Source: Hymenobacter sp. 15J16-1T3B (GTDB lineage Bacteria > Bacteroidota > Bacteroidia > Cytophagales > Hymenobacteraceae). From it: 64,000 bases of DNA. The notes beneath the pieces were generated by a model. The model ran no database searches and was not told the DNA's origin. It saw nothing but the letters and a program-made list of their open reading frames with translations. Location of the stretch: contig NZ_JAJFAV010000001.1 in assembly GCF_020711235.1 (NCBI RefSeq), positions 434,001-498,000 of the forward strand, written 5' to 3'. The position numbers and the translations under genes are program-made. This document shows positions 1 through 10,020 of this stretch, piece after piece. The first letter of the stretch is position 1. The number at the start of each line of letters is the position of its first letter.

Positions 1-352
1 GGGCCGGGCGCAACTCGGTGCGGTGAGCGTAGGTTTCCCACACCGCCAGCGGCGGGTAGGCCCCGGCGCTGGCAAACGTCCAGGTAGTATCGGGCGAGTC
101 GCGCAGGCCGTTTTTCGGGTACGAGGCCTGCCAGTTCAGGGCGAAGAACTCGGCCCAGGCAAACTCGGCCAGCAGCTTGGGGTCGGAGCCGGGCGCCAGG
201 TCCTTGGGCGGGTGCGGCGCAATCTGGATGTTGAAACTGTCGGCCGGGGCGCCCGTTCCGAGCGCGGCCGTATCGGCGGTGCCCTTGTGGGCGCCCGAGT
301 CGCAGCTGGCCAGCAGCGCCCCGGCCAGCGCCAGGAGGTAGAAGTGTTTCAT
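1..352 (-). CDS. Lipoprotein, 5'-partial view (C-terminus outside window)
   Basis: Only the first 117 codons lie in the window; the gene runs off the left edge. The start begins MKHFYLLALAGALLASC, a short signal peptide with a lipobox-like LLASC, so the protein should be an outer-membrane or periplasmic lipoprotein. Around residues 75-110 it carries WAEFFALNWQAS and PLAVWETYAHRTEL, which match in kind the WDIWQSIN and LPVWETWYSGHELF of the next gene on the same strand. I infer the two are tandem paralogues, probably both c-type-heme lipoproteins, but the part that would hold the heme site is not visible. It lies 74 bases downstream of that gene, so co-transcription is likely. No function is assigned. 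Confidence 0.75.
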   Translation of the reverse strand, partial: MKHFYLLALAGALLASCDSGAHKGTADTAALGTGAPADSFNIQIAPHPPKDLAPGSDPKLLAEFAWAEFFALNWQASYPKNGLRDSPDTTWTFASAGAYPPLAVWETYAHRTELRPA

Positions 353-426
353 GGGTGGTTCGGGAGAGGATTGGTTGAGGATGCGGGAGATAGGCCCGCC
401 AGTCGGCACTCGGCACGACGCACTGC

Positions 427-1869
427 CTACTTGCCCGTTTTGGCGGGGCGTAGTTGGCGCAGCAGCTTCAGCTGGGCCGGCGAGACGGGCCGCGCCCGCG
501 TGGCCACCGACCAGAGAAAGTCGGTTTTGAGGTTGCCGGTGAAGAAAGCCGGGTCGCCGGGGTCGATGTAGCCGCTGCTGGTGTACTGCCCCAGGGGCCA
601 GGCGGCCAAGCGGTGGCAGCTCATGCAGTTCGAAAACACCCCGTACCACTGCGTCGAGTCTTTGCTGCCCGCGCCGTTGGCCACTTTGCCGGTCAGGTTG
701 GTTTCGAGGTAGGGATTGAACACGATGAGCGGCTGCCCGCCGGTGCGCGTACCGGCCGGGGCCACCATGTAGTAGGCAGCCAGCATGTTGTAGTGGTTCC
801 AGGGCGCGGGCAGGCTCTTGGGCCGGTCATTGCCGAACACGGCGTCGTGGCCGTTGGGGCTCCACCAGAAGGTTTGCCAGGTCCAGTTGCTGATTTCCTT
901 GCCCGTCACGTGCATGCCCGTGAGCAGGGCGTAGTTGCCGGTCTTCACTAGCTGCTTGATGGCCGTGGTGTCGCCCAAGTTGCCGCGCCCGATTTCGTCG
1001 CCCGACTCCTCGGCAAACTTGCTGTAGTTAGCAGCCTCCGCGGCGGTAATCTTGATGCTGTAAAAGTCTTTGAGCGACACCACCGGCCAGTCGCGGGGCG
1101 GCTCGCCGTTGCAGCTCATGCGGGCGGTGGTGCCGGGCCGGAGGCGGCCGGTGGGGTCCACCACCACGCACTGCCGCCAGGTGTGCGGCTCGGGATTGTC
1201 GAGGTCGGTGGTGGCGCCGGGCGCGATGCCGGCCCAGTACGGCACCACCGAGGCCGAGTCACCGCGGATAAACTGGAATACCGGCTTGAGGGCAAACGAG
1301 GCCTGGTCGACGCTGTCCTTGGACGTGAGCAGGCCGCGTTGGGCCAGCGGGGCGCCGCTGCGCACCACGGCCCGGTACTTCCGGCCCAGCACCGCCGAAT
1401 CGTAGAGGCGGTTGGTCCAGATGAAGTTGGCCAAGCTGGGCGAGTAACGGTTGAAGCTGATTGGCATTTCGGCCGGGTCGCTCGGAACGCCGCGCTGTTT
1501 CACCACCGAAGCGTGAAAAAACTGCACCGGCGAGTTGAAGTCGTGCACCACGGTGCGGGTGCTCGTCACCCGCTCGAACAGTTCGTGGCCCGAATACCAC
1601 GTTTCCCACACCGGCAGGCTGTCGGGCGTGAGCGTGTTGATGGACTGCCAAATGTCCCAGGCGTGGGCCCGGATGGCGGGCATGTCTTGCTGGTGCACCC
1701 AGCGGTTCACGGTGGCCGCATCGGCCGGGAAGCTGCCCACCGGTGGCGCGGCGTAGGCCCCGCCCGGGTCGGGCGGCCCAAGACGGCCGGGCTGGTCGGT
1801 GGCGGAGTGGTCGGCGGAGCAGGCTCCGAGCAGGCCCAGCAGGCCCGCAAGCGCGGCGAAGTGCTTCAT
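427..1869 (-). CDS. Putative c-type heme lipoprotein
   Basis: Predicted 480-residue lipoprotein. The start MKHFAALAGLLGLLGAC was chosen because it gives a clean signal peptide with lipobox LGAC; the frame stays open further upstream but without a plausible N-terminus. Near residue 415 is SNCMSCHRLAAW, a single CxxCH heme c attachment motif, so the protein probably binds one covalent heme outside the cytoplasm. The rest is Trp- and Pro-rich (for example LPVWETWYSGHELF) and belongs to no family I can name. Its strongest visible relative is the truncated lipoprotein immediately downstream. Role in electron transfer or oxidation of a small molecule is inference only. Confidence 0.75.
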   Translation of the reverse strand: MKHFAALAGLLGLLGACSADHSATDQPGRLGPPDPGGAYAAPPVGSFPADAATVNRWVHQQDMPAIRAHAWDIWQSINTLTPDSLPVWETWYSGHELFERVTSTRTVVHDFNSPVQFFHASVVKQRGVPSDPAEMPISFNRYSPSLANFIWTNRLYDSAVLGRKYRAVVRSGAPLAQRGLLTSKDSVDQASFALKPVFQFIRGDSASVVPYWAGIAPGATTDLDNPEPHTWRQCVVVDPTGRLRPGTTARMSCNGEPPRDWPVVSLKDFYSIKITAAEAANYSKFAEESGDEIGRGNLGDTTAIKQLVKTGNYALLTGMHVTGKEISNWTWQTFWWSPNGHDAVFGNDRPKSLPAPWNHYNMLAAYYMVAPAGTRTGGQPLIVFNPYLETNLTGKVANGAGSKDSTQWYGVFSNCMSCHRLAAWPLGQYTSSGYIDPGDPAFFTGNLKTDFLWSVATRARPVSPAQLKLLRQLRPAKTGK

Positions 1870-2068
1870 GGCTACGAACGGGATAAGCAGGTACTTATCA
1901 GCCGGTCGGCCAGCCGCGCAGTCCCTGACGGTCGGACTGCCCTGGCTCAAAGCCCCCGGATAAATACCGATGGGCGGCAAGTAAGTACGGTGGTGCGCGC
2001 AATATTCAGGTATATATACCTCTATCTATTTAAAATAATCATCCTACGTTTCGGGGTTAAATGCCAAT

Positions 2069-2108
2069 AAAAAACACCCTGCTCGCCGGTTTCGGCAAGC
2101 AGGGTGTT
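2069..2108 (-). terminator. Rho-independent terminator
   Basis: An 11-bp stem (AACACCCTGCT paired with AGCAGGGTGTT) is followed on the minus strand by a run of T. It lies 26 bases beyond the stop codon of the phosphopeptide-binding-like lipoprotein gene and should end that transcript. Confidence 0.85.
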
Positions 2109-2133
2109 GGCCTGATCAGGGCAGCTGCTGCGA

Positions 2134-2949
2134 CTACGGCTGCAGCGTGAACGTGCGCGTAACCGTGTTGAACGGCCCGGGCACCGGCTTGCCGTCCAAG
2201 TCAATGAGCTCCAGCTTGATGGTGTTTTCGCCCATGGGCAAACCTTCCATCATGTAGGGCGCCCACTGATCCAGCAAAAACTCGGTGCCGTTGATGGTGG
2301 CGCGCACCTTGTTGCCCTCCGGCGCCAGCGTGGTGTTGACGAGGTAAAAATCCAGCATCACGCTCTTGGCGTCGTTGCCGGCATACACGTCCTTGGGCCG
2401 GCTGTAGAAGAGGTGCGGGGCCTTCACGTCGAAGCTCATGGGCGCGGCGGCCTTGCCCACGGTGACAACACGCAAATCGTAAGCCGAGCGGTGCTTCAGG
2501 CTTTCGTGGTAGGAGCGCGAGAGAAACGAGAGCACCACGTGCTGCCCGTCGGGAATGTCCTTGGTGAATTCGGTGGTGTAGTGCGCCGTGTAAGGCTGGT
2601 TGTCCACGATGTTGTGGATGTGCTGGCCCTTGGCCGAGTTGGCCATGTGCGCGGCGTGCTCCCCTTCCGTCATCTTGGTGAGCTGGAAGTTGGTCAGGTC
2701 GTAGTCGAAGGCCACGGCGCCGCTGGGCACGGTGGAGCCGGCAGCGGGCGTGTTGAGCCGCAGACCGGCGGCGGCAAACTTGGGCGAGTCGGTGAACGGG
2801 GTGAGCTTGATGCCGTTCTTTTCCTGGGTGGCGGCCGTGTTGGTGACGGTTTCGCTGGTGGCCACGGCGGCCGAGGATTGTTGCTTGGAAGCGTCGCAGG
2901 CCGCGAGGCCGAGGGCAGCTAGCCCGAGCAGGTACAGGGATTTGGTCAT
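2134..2949 (-). CDS. Lipoprotein, phosphopeptide-binding-protein-like
   Basis: Predicted 271-residue lipoprotein. The start MTKSLYLLGLAALGLAAC gives a signal peptide with lipobox LAAC; the open frame upstream of it is not needed. A low-complexity Ser/Thr/Ala linker follows, then a beta-rich domain with the segments AKGQHIHNIVDNQPYTAH, LSFLSRSYHESLKH and LLDQWAPYMMEGLPMGEN. I recognise this pattern from Bacteroidota proteins often labelled phosphopeptide-binding protein; that label has no biochemical support I know of. The HIHNI and SYHESLKH histidines could bind metal, but this is inference. It is a single-gene unit ended by a strong terminator and divergent from the oxygenase gene. Confidence 0.75.
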   Translation of the reverse strand: MTKSLYLLGLAALGLAACDASKQQSSAAVATSETVTNTAATQEKNGIKLTPFTDSPKFAAAGLRLNTPAAGSTVPSGAVAFDYDLTNFQLTKMTEGEHAAHMANSAKGQHIHNIVDNQPYTAHYTTEFTKDIPDGQHVVLSFLSRSYHESLKHRSAYDLRVVTVGKAAAPMSFDVKAPHLFYSRPKDVYAGNDAKSVMLDFYLVNTTLAPEGNKVRATINGTEFLLDQWAPYMMEGLPMGENTIKLELIDLDGKPVPGPFNTVTRTFTLQP

Positions 2950-3091
2950 TGCAAAAAGTAGAGGATGAAAGCCGGTGGAAAACCGCCTACGTGAACGGCC
3001 CCAAGGCGGTTGATTTCGAAAATGGCAAGGATAAATTGAGTATCTTGCCGAACTGTAAAAAGACGTTCCCCAAACGAAATTCCCACTCGCT

Positions 3092-4081
3092 ATGAGCGAA
3101 AAACTGTTGGAGGAAATCCCCTCGCTGGACCTGGCGGATTTCCGCTCCGGTGACCCGGAGCGCAAAGCGAAATTTGTGCAGCAGCTCGGCGAAGCCTACC
3201 AGAACATCGGCTTCATTGCCCTCAAGAACCACGGCCTCAACGACGAGCAGACCCAAAAGCTGTACTCGGACGTGAAAGCCTTCTTCTCGCTGCCCGACGA
3301 CGTGAAGCAGCAATACGAAAAACCGGAGCTGGCGGGCCAGCGCGGCTACGTGAGCAAGGGCAAGGAGCACGCCAAGGGCCGCAACACCGGCGACCTGAAG
3401 GAGTTCTACCACGTGGGCCAGGAGGTCGACGACCCGAACGACCCCATCGGCAAGGAGTACCCCGACAACATCTGGCCGAAAGAGGTCGAGAGCTTCGCCA
3501 ACACCTCGCTGACGACCTACAAGACGCTGGAAGCGGCCGGCAAGGACGTGCTGCGCGCCATTGCCCTGTACCTGAACCTGCCCGAGAACTACTTCGACGA
3601 CAAGGTACGCAACGGCAACAGCATCCTGCGCCCCATCCACTACTACCCCATCGAAAACCCCGATGAGGTGCCGGCCGATGCCGTGCGCGCCGCCGAACAC
3701 GGCGACATCAACCTCATCACCCTGCTGATGGGTGCCTCGGCCGACGGCCTGCAGGTGAAGCGCCGCGACGGGAAGTGGATTCCCATCACCGCCCTGCCCG
3801 ACCAGATTGTGGTGAACGTGGGCGACATGCTGCAGCGCCTCACCAACGGCGTGCTCAAGAGTACCATTCACCGCGTGGTGAACCCGCCCCGCGAGAAAAT
3901 GAACTCCTCGCGCTACAGCATCCCCTTCTTCATGCACCCGCGCTCCGAAATGAGCCTGGCTGCTCTGGAAAGCTGCGTGACGCCCGACAATCCCAAGCAG
4001 CAGGAGGACATCACCGCCGGCGAGTTCCTCAACGAGCGGCTCATCGAGTTGGGCCTGAAAAAAGGTAAATCGACGATGTAA
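3092..4081 (+). CDS. 2-oxoglutarate/Fe(II)-dependent oxygenase, isopenicillin N synthase family
   Basis: Predicted 329-residue cytosolic enzyme of the isopenicillin N synthase-like superfamily. The N-terminal region has the family pattern (IPSLDLADF, then GEAYQNIGFIALKNHG). The iron site is visible as HGD in EHGDINLITLL (about residues 204-206) and the distal His in STIHRVVNPP (about residue 260). The 2-oxoglutarate-binding Arg and Ser are in SSRYSIPFF. Members oxidise varied small molecules, so the substrate is unknown; in bacteria these genes are often labelled flavonol synthase/2OG oxygenase. The gene stands alone between a divergent lipoprotein gene and a terminator. Confidence 0.9.
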   Translation: MSEKLLEEIPSLDLADFRSGDPERKAKFVQQLGEAYQNIGFIALKNHGLNDEQTQKLYSDVKAFFSLPDDVKQQYEKPELAGQRGYVSKGKEHAKGRNTGDLKEFYHVGQEVDDPNDPIGKEYPDNIWPKEVESFANTSLTTYKTLEAAGKDVLRAIALYLNLPENYFDDKVRNGNSILRPIHYYPIENPDEVPADAVRAAEHGDINLITLLMGASADGLQVKRRDGKWIPITALPDQIVVNVGDMLQRLTNGVLKSTIHRVVNPPREKMNSSRYSIPFFMHPRSEMSLAALESCVTPDNPKQQEDITAGEFLNERLIELGLKKGKSTM

Positions 4082-4132
4082 TGGCCGCCGGCCCGGCCGC
4101 CTTCCGGCTCCGCCGCCCGCCCCTGCCAGTAC

Positions 4133-4170
4133 GTAGTGCCACGCCCCGCCGGCGTGGCACTACTCGTTTA
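4133..4170 (+). terminator. Rho-independent terminator
   Basis: A perfect 13-bp stem (GTAGTGCCACGCC with GGCGTGGCACTAC) with a short loop, followed by TCGTTTAT. It lies about 50 bases after the oxygenase stop codon. The T tract is short, so efficiency is uncertain. Confidence 0.75.
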
Positions 4171-4332
4171 TGGCCCCGGCAGCGCCAGCGGCCGTTGCGC
4201 CGGTAAGGGTAAAGTAAACGGCGCGGTGGTCCGACTACCAGCTGCAAAGCACCGCCGGCGGAATACGCCCGCCAGTTGGCCGTTCGGGCCGGATTGTGCT
4301 TCTTTACCTTTACCACCCTCCCGCTCCCGCCC

Positions 4333-5604
4333 GTGCAGCCCCCCGAACCGGCCGATGTAAAGCTGGCGCCGCCGCCCCGCCGGCTGCGCACCAAGCGCGT
4401 GCGCGGCATCATTTTCCTCAAGGACGTGGCCCTGCTCGGCTGCACGGCCTTCGGCGGCCCGCAGGCGCACACGGCCATGATGTTTCGCCTCTTGGTGGAC
4501 AAGCGGCGCTACCTTTCCTCGGCCGAATTGCTGGAGCTGATGGCCCTATGCCAGGTGCTGCCTGGTCCGGGCTCCACCCAGACCATTACCGCCATCGGTT
4601 TTCGCCTGGGCGGGCCCAACCTGGCTTACCTCACCCTGCTCGTCTGGATCTTGCCCTCGGTGCTGCTGATGACGGCCGCCGCGCTCAGCCTCAACTACCT
4701 CGACAAAGACCAAGTGGCCCGGCTGGTGCGCTACGTGCAGCCGGTGGCGGTGGGCTTTGTGGCGTACTCGGCCTACAAGATTGCCGAGAAGGTCATCCAC
4801 ACCAAGACCTCCGTGGCCTTGCTGGTGGCGGCCGCCTTGGTGGCTTACTTTTTTCAGCTGCCCTGGGTGCTGCCGCTGCTGCTGGTGGGCGGCGGGCTGG
4901 TCACCACGTTCCGCTACCGCAAAATGCCGCAGATCAAGCAGAAAGAACCGCTGCGGGTGGAGTGGTCAAACTTCGTGCTCTGGCTCGGCGTGTTCGTGGT
5001 GGCGGCGTTGCTGGGCCACTATACCCGCGAGCTGCCCGTGCGCCTCTTCGAGAACTTCTACCGCAACGGCTCCCTGGTGTTCGGGGGCGGGCAGGTGCTG
5101 GCCCCGCTGCTCTACGCCGAATTTGTGGAGTTCAAGGAGTACCTGACGGGCCCCGAGTTCCTGTCCGGCTACGGCCTGACGCAAGCCTTGCCGGGGCCCA
5201 ACTTTTCCATTGCCGCCTACATCGGCGCCCTGGCCATGCGCCAGTACGGCACCAGCGGGCAGCTCATCGGGGCCGTGGTGGGCGCGGTGGGCATCTTCAT
5301 GCCCGGCACGCTGCTCATCTTCTTCCTGATCCGTTTCTGGGACCAGCTCAAGCAGTACCGGGTGGTGCGCTCCTCCCTGGAAGGCATCAACGCCGTGTCC
5401 GCGGGCTTGGTGGTGGCCGCGACTTTTCTGCTCTACCACCCCCTGCCCGACGGCCCCGTCTGGCACATGCCCGGCCGCTACGGCGTCGATTTACCGCTGA
5501 ATCCCATCCTCGTCGGGGCCACGTTCCTAGTGCTGCTCTGGGACCGACTGCCCTCCTACGTGCTGGTGCTCGGCGCCTTGCTCTTCGGGGCCTTGCTTCC
5601 CTAA
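4333..5604 (+). CDS. chrA: Chromate efflux transporter (ChrA, two-domain type)
   Basis: Inner-membrane protein of the CHR family with two homologous halves. The first half has TAFGGPQAHTAMM and QVLPGPGSTQ; the second repeats this as VFGGGQVLAPLL and QALPGPNFSIA. About ten to twelve hydrophobic segments are spread along 423 residues, the usual length of long-chain ChrA. The GTG start (VQPPEPADVK) is preferred: the frame can be extended 19 codons to an upstream ATG, but that peptide (FTFTTLPLPP) is proline-rich and is encoded over a TACCTTTA sequence that resembles a -7 box. The family exports chromate, probably by proton-coupled exchange; a wider anion range is possible. Monocistronic. Confidence 0.9.
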   Translation: MQPPEPADVKLAPPPRRLRTKRVRGIIFLKDVALLGCTAFGGPQAHTAMMFRLLVDKRRYLSSAELLELMALCQVLPGPGSTQTITAIGFRLGGPNLAYLTLLVWILPSVLLMTAAALSLNYLDKDQVARLVRYVQPVAVGFVAYSAYKIAEKVIHTKTSVALLVAAALVAYFFQLPWVLPLLLVGGGLVTTFRYRKMPQIKQKEPLRVEWSNFVLWLGVFVVAALLGHYTRELPVRLFENFYRNGSLVFGGGQVLAPLLYAEFVEFKEYLTGPEFLSGYGLTQALPGPNFSIAAYIGALAMRQYGTSGQLIGAVVGAVGIFMPGTLLIFFLIRFWDQLKQYRVVRSSLEGINAVSAGLVVAATFLLYHPLPDGPVWHMPGRYGVDLPLNPILVGATFLVLLWDRLPSYVLVLGALLFGALLP

Positions 5605-5625
5605 GCGCTGCCCAGAGCAAGCCAC

Positions 5626-5656
5626 CAAAAAAGCCCGGCACCTTGCGGTACCGGGC
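5626..5656 (-). terminator. Rho-independent terminator of the sugar-nucleotide operon
   Basis: Hairpin GCCCGGTACC / GGTGCCGGGC (minus-strand sense) with loop GCAA, followed by TTTTTT. It sits 25 bases past the rfbA stop. The same hairpin could stop chrA transcripts from the other side, but there the T tract is weak. Confidence 0.9.
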
Positions 5657-5680
5657 GTTTGCTCATGGTCGTGGTGCCGA

Positions 5681-6559
5681 CTACCCTTCCAGAATCTGCT
5701 GCTCGGGCAGGTTCAGCAGGTAGTCGCCGTAGCCACTCTTGCGCAGGGGCTCAGCAATCTGGCGCAGCTGCTCGGCCGTGATGAAGCCCTGGCGGTAGGC
5801 CGCTTCCTCGATGGAACCCACCTTCAGCCCTTGGCGCTGCTCGATGACGCGCACAAACTCGCCGGCCTGCATCAGGCTTTCGAAGGTGCCGGTATCCAGC
5901 CAGGCAGTGCCGCGGCCGAGGATGCCCACTTTCAGCTTGCCGCGGCGCAGGTACTCCTGGTTCACGTCGGTGATTTCGTATTCGCCGCGGGCCGAGGGCT
6001 TCAGGTCACGGGCAATCTGCACCACCTCGTTGTCGTAGAAGTAGAGGCCGGGCACGGCGTAGTTGCTTTTGGGCTGCTTGGGCTTCTCCTCGATGCTCAG
6101 CGCCTGCCGGTTTTCGTCGAACTCCACCACGCCGTAGCGCTCCGGGTCGTGCACGTGGTAGGCGTACACCACGCCGCCGTCCGGGTCGCTGTTGCTCTTG
6201 AGCAGCTCCTCCATGCCGGCACCGTAGAAGATGTTGTCGCCGAGCACCAGGGCCACTTTGTCGTCGCCGATGAAGTCGGCGCCGAGCACGAAGGCCTGGG
6301 CCAGGCCGTTGGGCACTTCCTGCACCACGTACTCGAAGCGGCAGCCGAGGCTCTGCCCGTCGCCGAGCAGCTTCTTGAACTGCGGCTGGTCGTGCGGGGT
6401 GGTGATGATGAGAATTTCGCGGATGCCCGCCATCATCAGAATCGACAGCGGATAATAAATCATCGGCTTGTCGTACACCGGCATGAGCTGCTTGCTGACG
6501 GCCAGCGTGAGCGGGTGCAAGCGGGTGCCGGAGCCGCCGGCGAGGATGATGCCTTTCAT
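5681..6559 (-). CDS. rfbA: Glucose-1-phosphate thymidylyltransferase
   Basis: Makes dTDP-glucose from dTTP and glucose-1-phosphate, the first step toward dTDP-6-deoxysugars. The 292-residue length is standard. The nucleotide-binding signature [16 protein letters not shown] is at residues 3-18, followed by [47 protein letters not shown] and the magnesium/product residues in [11 protein letters not shown] are all present. It is the last gene of the minus-strand operon and ends in a strong terminator. A palindromic repeat separates it from the gene upstream. rfbB, the next enzyme in the pathway, is two genes upstream, but rfbC and rfbD are absent from the window. Confidence 0.97.
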   Translation of the reverse strand: MKGIILAGGSGTRLHPLTLAVSKQLMPVYDKPMIYYPLSILMMAGIREILIITTPHDQPQFKKLLGDGQSLGCRFEYVVQEVPNGLAQAFVLGADFIGDDKVALVLGDNIFYGAGMEELLKSNSDPDGGVVYAYHVHDPERYGVVEFDENRQALSIEEKPKQPKSNYAVPGLYFYDNEVVQIARDLKPSARGEYEITDVNQEYLRRGKLKVGILGRGTAWLDTGTFESLMQAGEFVRVIEQRQGLKVGSIEEAAYRQGFITAEQLRQIAEPLRKSGYGDYLLNLPEQQILEG

Positions 6560-6590
6560 GGGGAAAGAATTATGAATTGCTGCTGCAAAA

Positions 6591-6710
6591 GAACGTCAGG
6601 GCGAGCGAAGCTGAGACATCTCGCGTGTTAGGTCAGATAGCAATTCCTAGCTTGGGTTGCCTACCTATCGTCAGCAAGCGAGATGTCTCGACAAGCTCGA
6701 CATGACGTTC
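6591..6710. repeat. REP-like intergenic palindrome 1
   Basis: Imperfect inverted repeat with arms of about 34 bases that begin GAACGTCA and contain CGAGC...GAGACATCTCGC. It lies between the wbpP-like and rfbA genes inside an operon. It belongs to the family of palindromes described in the findings. Confidence 0.85.
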
Positions 6711-6724
6711 TGATTTACTTATCG

Positions 6725-7732
<1,008 letters not shown>

Positions 7733-7739
7733 GCTCTTG

Positions 7740-7850
7740 TTAATGTGCTGATGTGCTAATGTGGATAATGTGCTAGTGCTGATGTGCTAACGAGACGGGG
7801 CCTGCCCGCTTCATTAGCACATCAGCACATCGAAGCACACTGGCACATTA
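7740..7850. repeat. Intercistronic word-repeat palindrome (GTGCTGAT/GTGCTAAT type)
   Basis: Left arm is made of iterated words AATGTGCTGATGTGCTAATG; the right arm carries the complement CATTAGCACATCAGCACAT. It fills the whole gap between the rfbB stop and the wbpP-like start. A near-identical word is used at 56961-57042. Confidence 0.8.
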
Positions 7851-7851
7851 C

Positions 7852-8910
7852 TTACCGGGCGGCGTACTGCTGGCGGTAGTAGTCCTGGTAGTGGCCGCTG
7901 GTCACGCTCTGCAGCCACTCTTGGTTGTCGAAGTACCAGTCGACGGTCTGGCGCAGGCCCTGCTCGAAGGTCACGGAGGGCTTCCAGCCCAGTTCGTTCA
8001 TGATTTTCGACGAGTCGATGGCGTAGCGCAGGTCGTGGCCGGCGCGGTCGGTGACGAATTTGATGAGCTGACGCGAAGTGCCCTGGGGCTTGCCGGTCTT
8101 TTCGTCCATCACGTCGCAGAGCAGGTGAATCAGGTCGATGTTCTTCCACTCGTTCACGCCGCCGATGTTGTAGGTCTCGCCCACTTTGCCCTGGTGGAAC
8201 ACCGCGTCGATGGCCGTGGCGTGGTCTTTCACGAACAGCCAGTCGCGCACGTTCTCGCCCTTGCCGTACACCGGAATCGGCTCTCCGTTCTGGATGCGGT
8301 GCAGCGCCAGCGGGATGAGCTTCTCGGGGAAGTGGTTGGGGCCGTAGTTGTTCGAGCAGTTCGACACCTTCACCGGCATGTGGTAGGTGTGGTACCAAGC
8401 GCGCACGAAGTGGTCCGACGACGCTTTCGACGCCGAGTAGGGCGAGCGGGGGTCGTAGGGCGTGCTTTCGGTGAACATATCGGTGCCCATTTCCAGCGAG
8501 CCGTACACTTCGTCGGTGCTCACGTGGTAGAACAGGTGCCCCTCGTAGCCCTTGGGCTGCCACAGGTTGCGGGCGGCGTTCAAGAGGTGCACCGTGCCAA
8601 GCACGTTGGTTTTCACAAACGCCAGCGGGTCGGTAATCGAGCGGTCCACGTGCGACTCGGCCGCGAGGTGAATCACCGCGTCGGGCTCTTCGGTGGCGAA
8701 GAGCTGGTCCACGAAAGCTTGGTCGGTCAGGTCGCCCTTGATGAACTGGTAGTTCGGGGCCGACTCGATGTCGCGCAGGTTTTCCAGGTTACCCGCGTAG
8801 GTCAGCGCGTCCAGGTTCAAGATGTGGTACTCGGGGTACTTCGTCACGAACAGGCGCACCACGTGCGACCCGATAAAGCCGGCACCGCCGGTAATGAGGA
8901 TTTTTTTCAT
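7852..8910 (-). CDS. rfbB: dTDP-glucose 4,6-dehydratase
   Basis: Converts dTDP-glucose to dTDP-4-keto-6-deoxyglucose using tightly bound NAD. The glycine motif TGGAGFIGSHVVR is at the N-terminus, the active-site Thr-Asp-Glu is in HVSTDEVYGSL, and the catalytic Tyr-Lys pair is in SPYSASKASSDHFV. SNCSNNYGPNHFPEKLIP is the usual substrate-binding stretch. Length 352 is standard. It is co-transcribed with the other sugar-nucleotide genes; the gap to the next gene is filled by a word-repeat palindrome. Without rfbC and rfbD here, the fate of its product (rhamnose, a fucosamine-like sugar or another) cannot be told from this window. Confidence 0.97.
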   Translation of the reverse strand: MKKILITGGAGFIGSHVVRLFVTKYPEYHILNLDALTYAGNLENLRDIESAPNYQFIKGDLTDQAFVDQLFATEEPDAVIHLAAESHVDRSITDPLAFVKTNVLGTVHLLNAARNLWQPKGYEGHLFYHVSTDEVYGSLEMGTDMFTESTPYDPRSPYSASKASSDHFVRAWYHTYHMPVKVSNCSNNYGPNHFPEKLIPLALHRIQNGEPIPVYGKGENVRDWLFVKDHATAIDAVFHQGKVGETYNIGGVNEWKNIDLIHLLCDVMDEKTGKPQGTSRQLIKFVTDRAGHDLRYAIDSSKIMNELGWKPSVTFEQGLRQTVDWYFDNQEWLQSVTSGHYQDYYRQQYAAR

Positions 8911-8996
8911 GTTGAGAGGTTGAGTAGCGGAGTGGTTAGCGAAGTCAGCAGCCGGGCATACGTCTTAAACGCCGCCTTGGTGCTGAGCAACTTACC

Positions 8997-10019
8997 TTAC
9001 TCCTTCGTCAAATTCTGCTGCCAGCGCCAGGCCGTGGCCAGGGCTTCTTCCAGGCCCACTTCGGTACGGAAGCCCAGCACCTCGGCGGCCTTGGTCGCGT
9101 CGGCGTAGATGGCGGGCACGTCGCCGGTGCGGCGCGGGCCGGTGCGGTACTTCAGGGGTTGGCCGGTCACCTTCTCGAAGGTTTTCACGACTTCCAGCAC
9201 GGTGTTGCCCCGGCCGGTACCCACGTTGAAGGTTTCCACGTCGGCCGCTTTGCCGTCGAGCTGGCGCTGCACGGCCACCACGTGGGCGCGGGCCAGGTCG
9301 CCCACGTAGATGTAGTCGCGGATGCAGGAGCCATCGGGCGTGTCGTAGTCGGTGCCGTACACGGTCAGTTCCTCGCGCCAGCCGGCGGCGGTCTGCGTCA
9401 CGAACGGAATCAGGTTGTTGGGTACGCCCAGCGGCAGTTCACCAATCTTGCCCGAGGGGTGCGCCCCGATGGGGTTGAAGTAGCGCAGCAGGATGCTCTT
9501 GATGGCGTTGCCCGGGGCCTGCGACAGGTCGCGCAGGATGTCTTCGCACATCTGCTTGGTGCGGCCGTAGGGCGAAGAGGCCGGTTTGGTCGGCGTTTCT
9601 TCGGTTACCGGCAGCGCGTCGGGCACGCCGTACACGGTGCAGGAGGAAGAGAAAACGAGGTTGTTCACCCCGAATTCCTGCATCAGCTCCAGCAGCACGA
9701 GCAAGGAGCCCACGTTGTTCTGAAAGTACGCCAGCGGCTTCTGCACCGATTCGCCCACGGCTTTGTAGGCCGCGAAGTGAATCACGCCGGCCACTTCGCC
9801 TTCCGCCTCGAACACGCCGCGGAACGCTGCCTTGTCGTTGCAGTCGACGTGGTAACTCTTCACCTCGGTGCCCAGGATGGCGCGCAGCCCGTCCAGCACC
9901 GACTCCTTGGAGTTGGAGAAGTTATCAACGATAACCGGCTGAAAGCCTGCTTCCTGCAGAGCCACCACCGTGTGCGAGCCGATATAGCCCGCCCCGCCCG
10001 TAACGAGAATCTTTTTCAT
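8997..10019 (-). CDS. galE: UDP-glucose 4-epimerase
   Basis: Interconverts UDP-glucose and UDP-galactose with NAD as cofactor. The motif KILVTGGAGYIGSHT opens the protein, the catalytic Ser region is SSSCTVYGVPD, and the YxxxK is in SSPYGRTKQMCEDIL. LRYFNPIGAHPSGKIGE and DYIYVGDLARAHV are typical of GalE rather than of the GlcNAc epimerase in the same operon. Length is 340 residues. It lies in the middle of the polysaccharide operon, so it likely serves surface-sugar supply as well as galactose metabolism. Confidence 0.96.
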   Translation of the reverse strand: MKKILVTGGAGYIGSHTVVALQEAGFQPVIVDNFSNSKESVLDGLRAILGTEVKSYHVDCNDKAAFRGVFEAEGEVAGVIHFAAYKAVGESVQKPLAYFQNNVGSLLVLLELMQEFGVNNLVFSSSCTVYGVPDALPVTEETPTKPASSPYGRTKQMCEDILRDLSQAPGNAIKSILLRYFNPIGAHPSGKIGELPLGVPNNLIPFVTQTAAGWREELTVYGTDYDTPDGSCIRDYIYVGDLARAHVVAVQRQLDGKAADVETFNVGTGRGNTVLEVVKTFEKVTGQPLKYRTGPRRTGDVPAIYADATKAAEVLGFRTEVGLEEALATAWRWQQNLTKE

Positions 10020-10020
10020 A

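Noticed and set aside
427-1980. Longer N-terminus of the heme lipoprotein gene
   Set aside because: The extra 37 residues carry no signal peptide and bury the clear lipoprotein signal that starts at the chosen ATG.
4276-4332. Upstream ATG start for the chromate transporter
   Set aside because: The added 19 residues are not conserved-looking and overlie a promoter-like TACCTTTA; the GTG start was preferred, though not proven.
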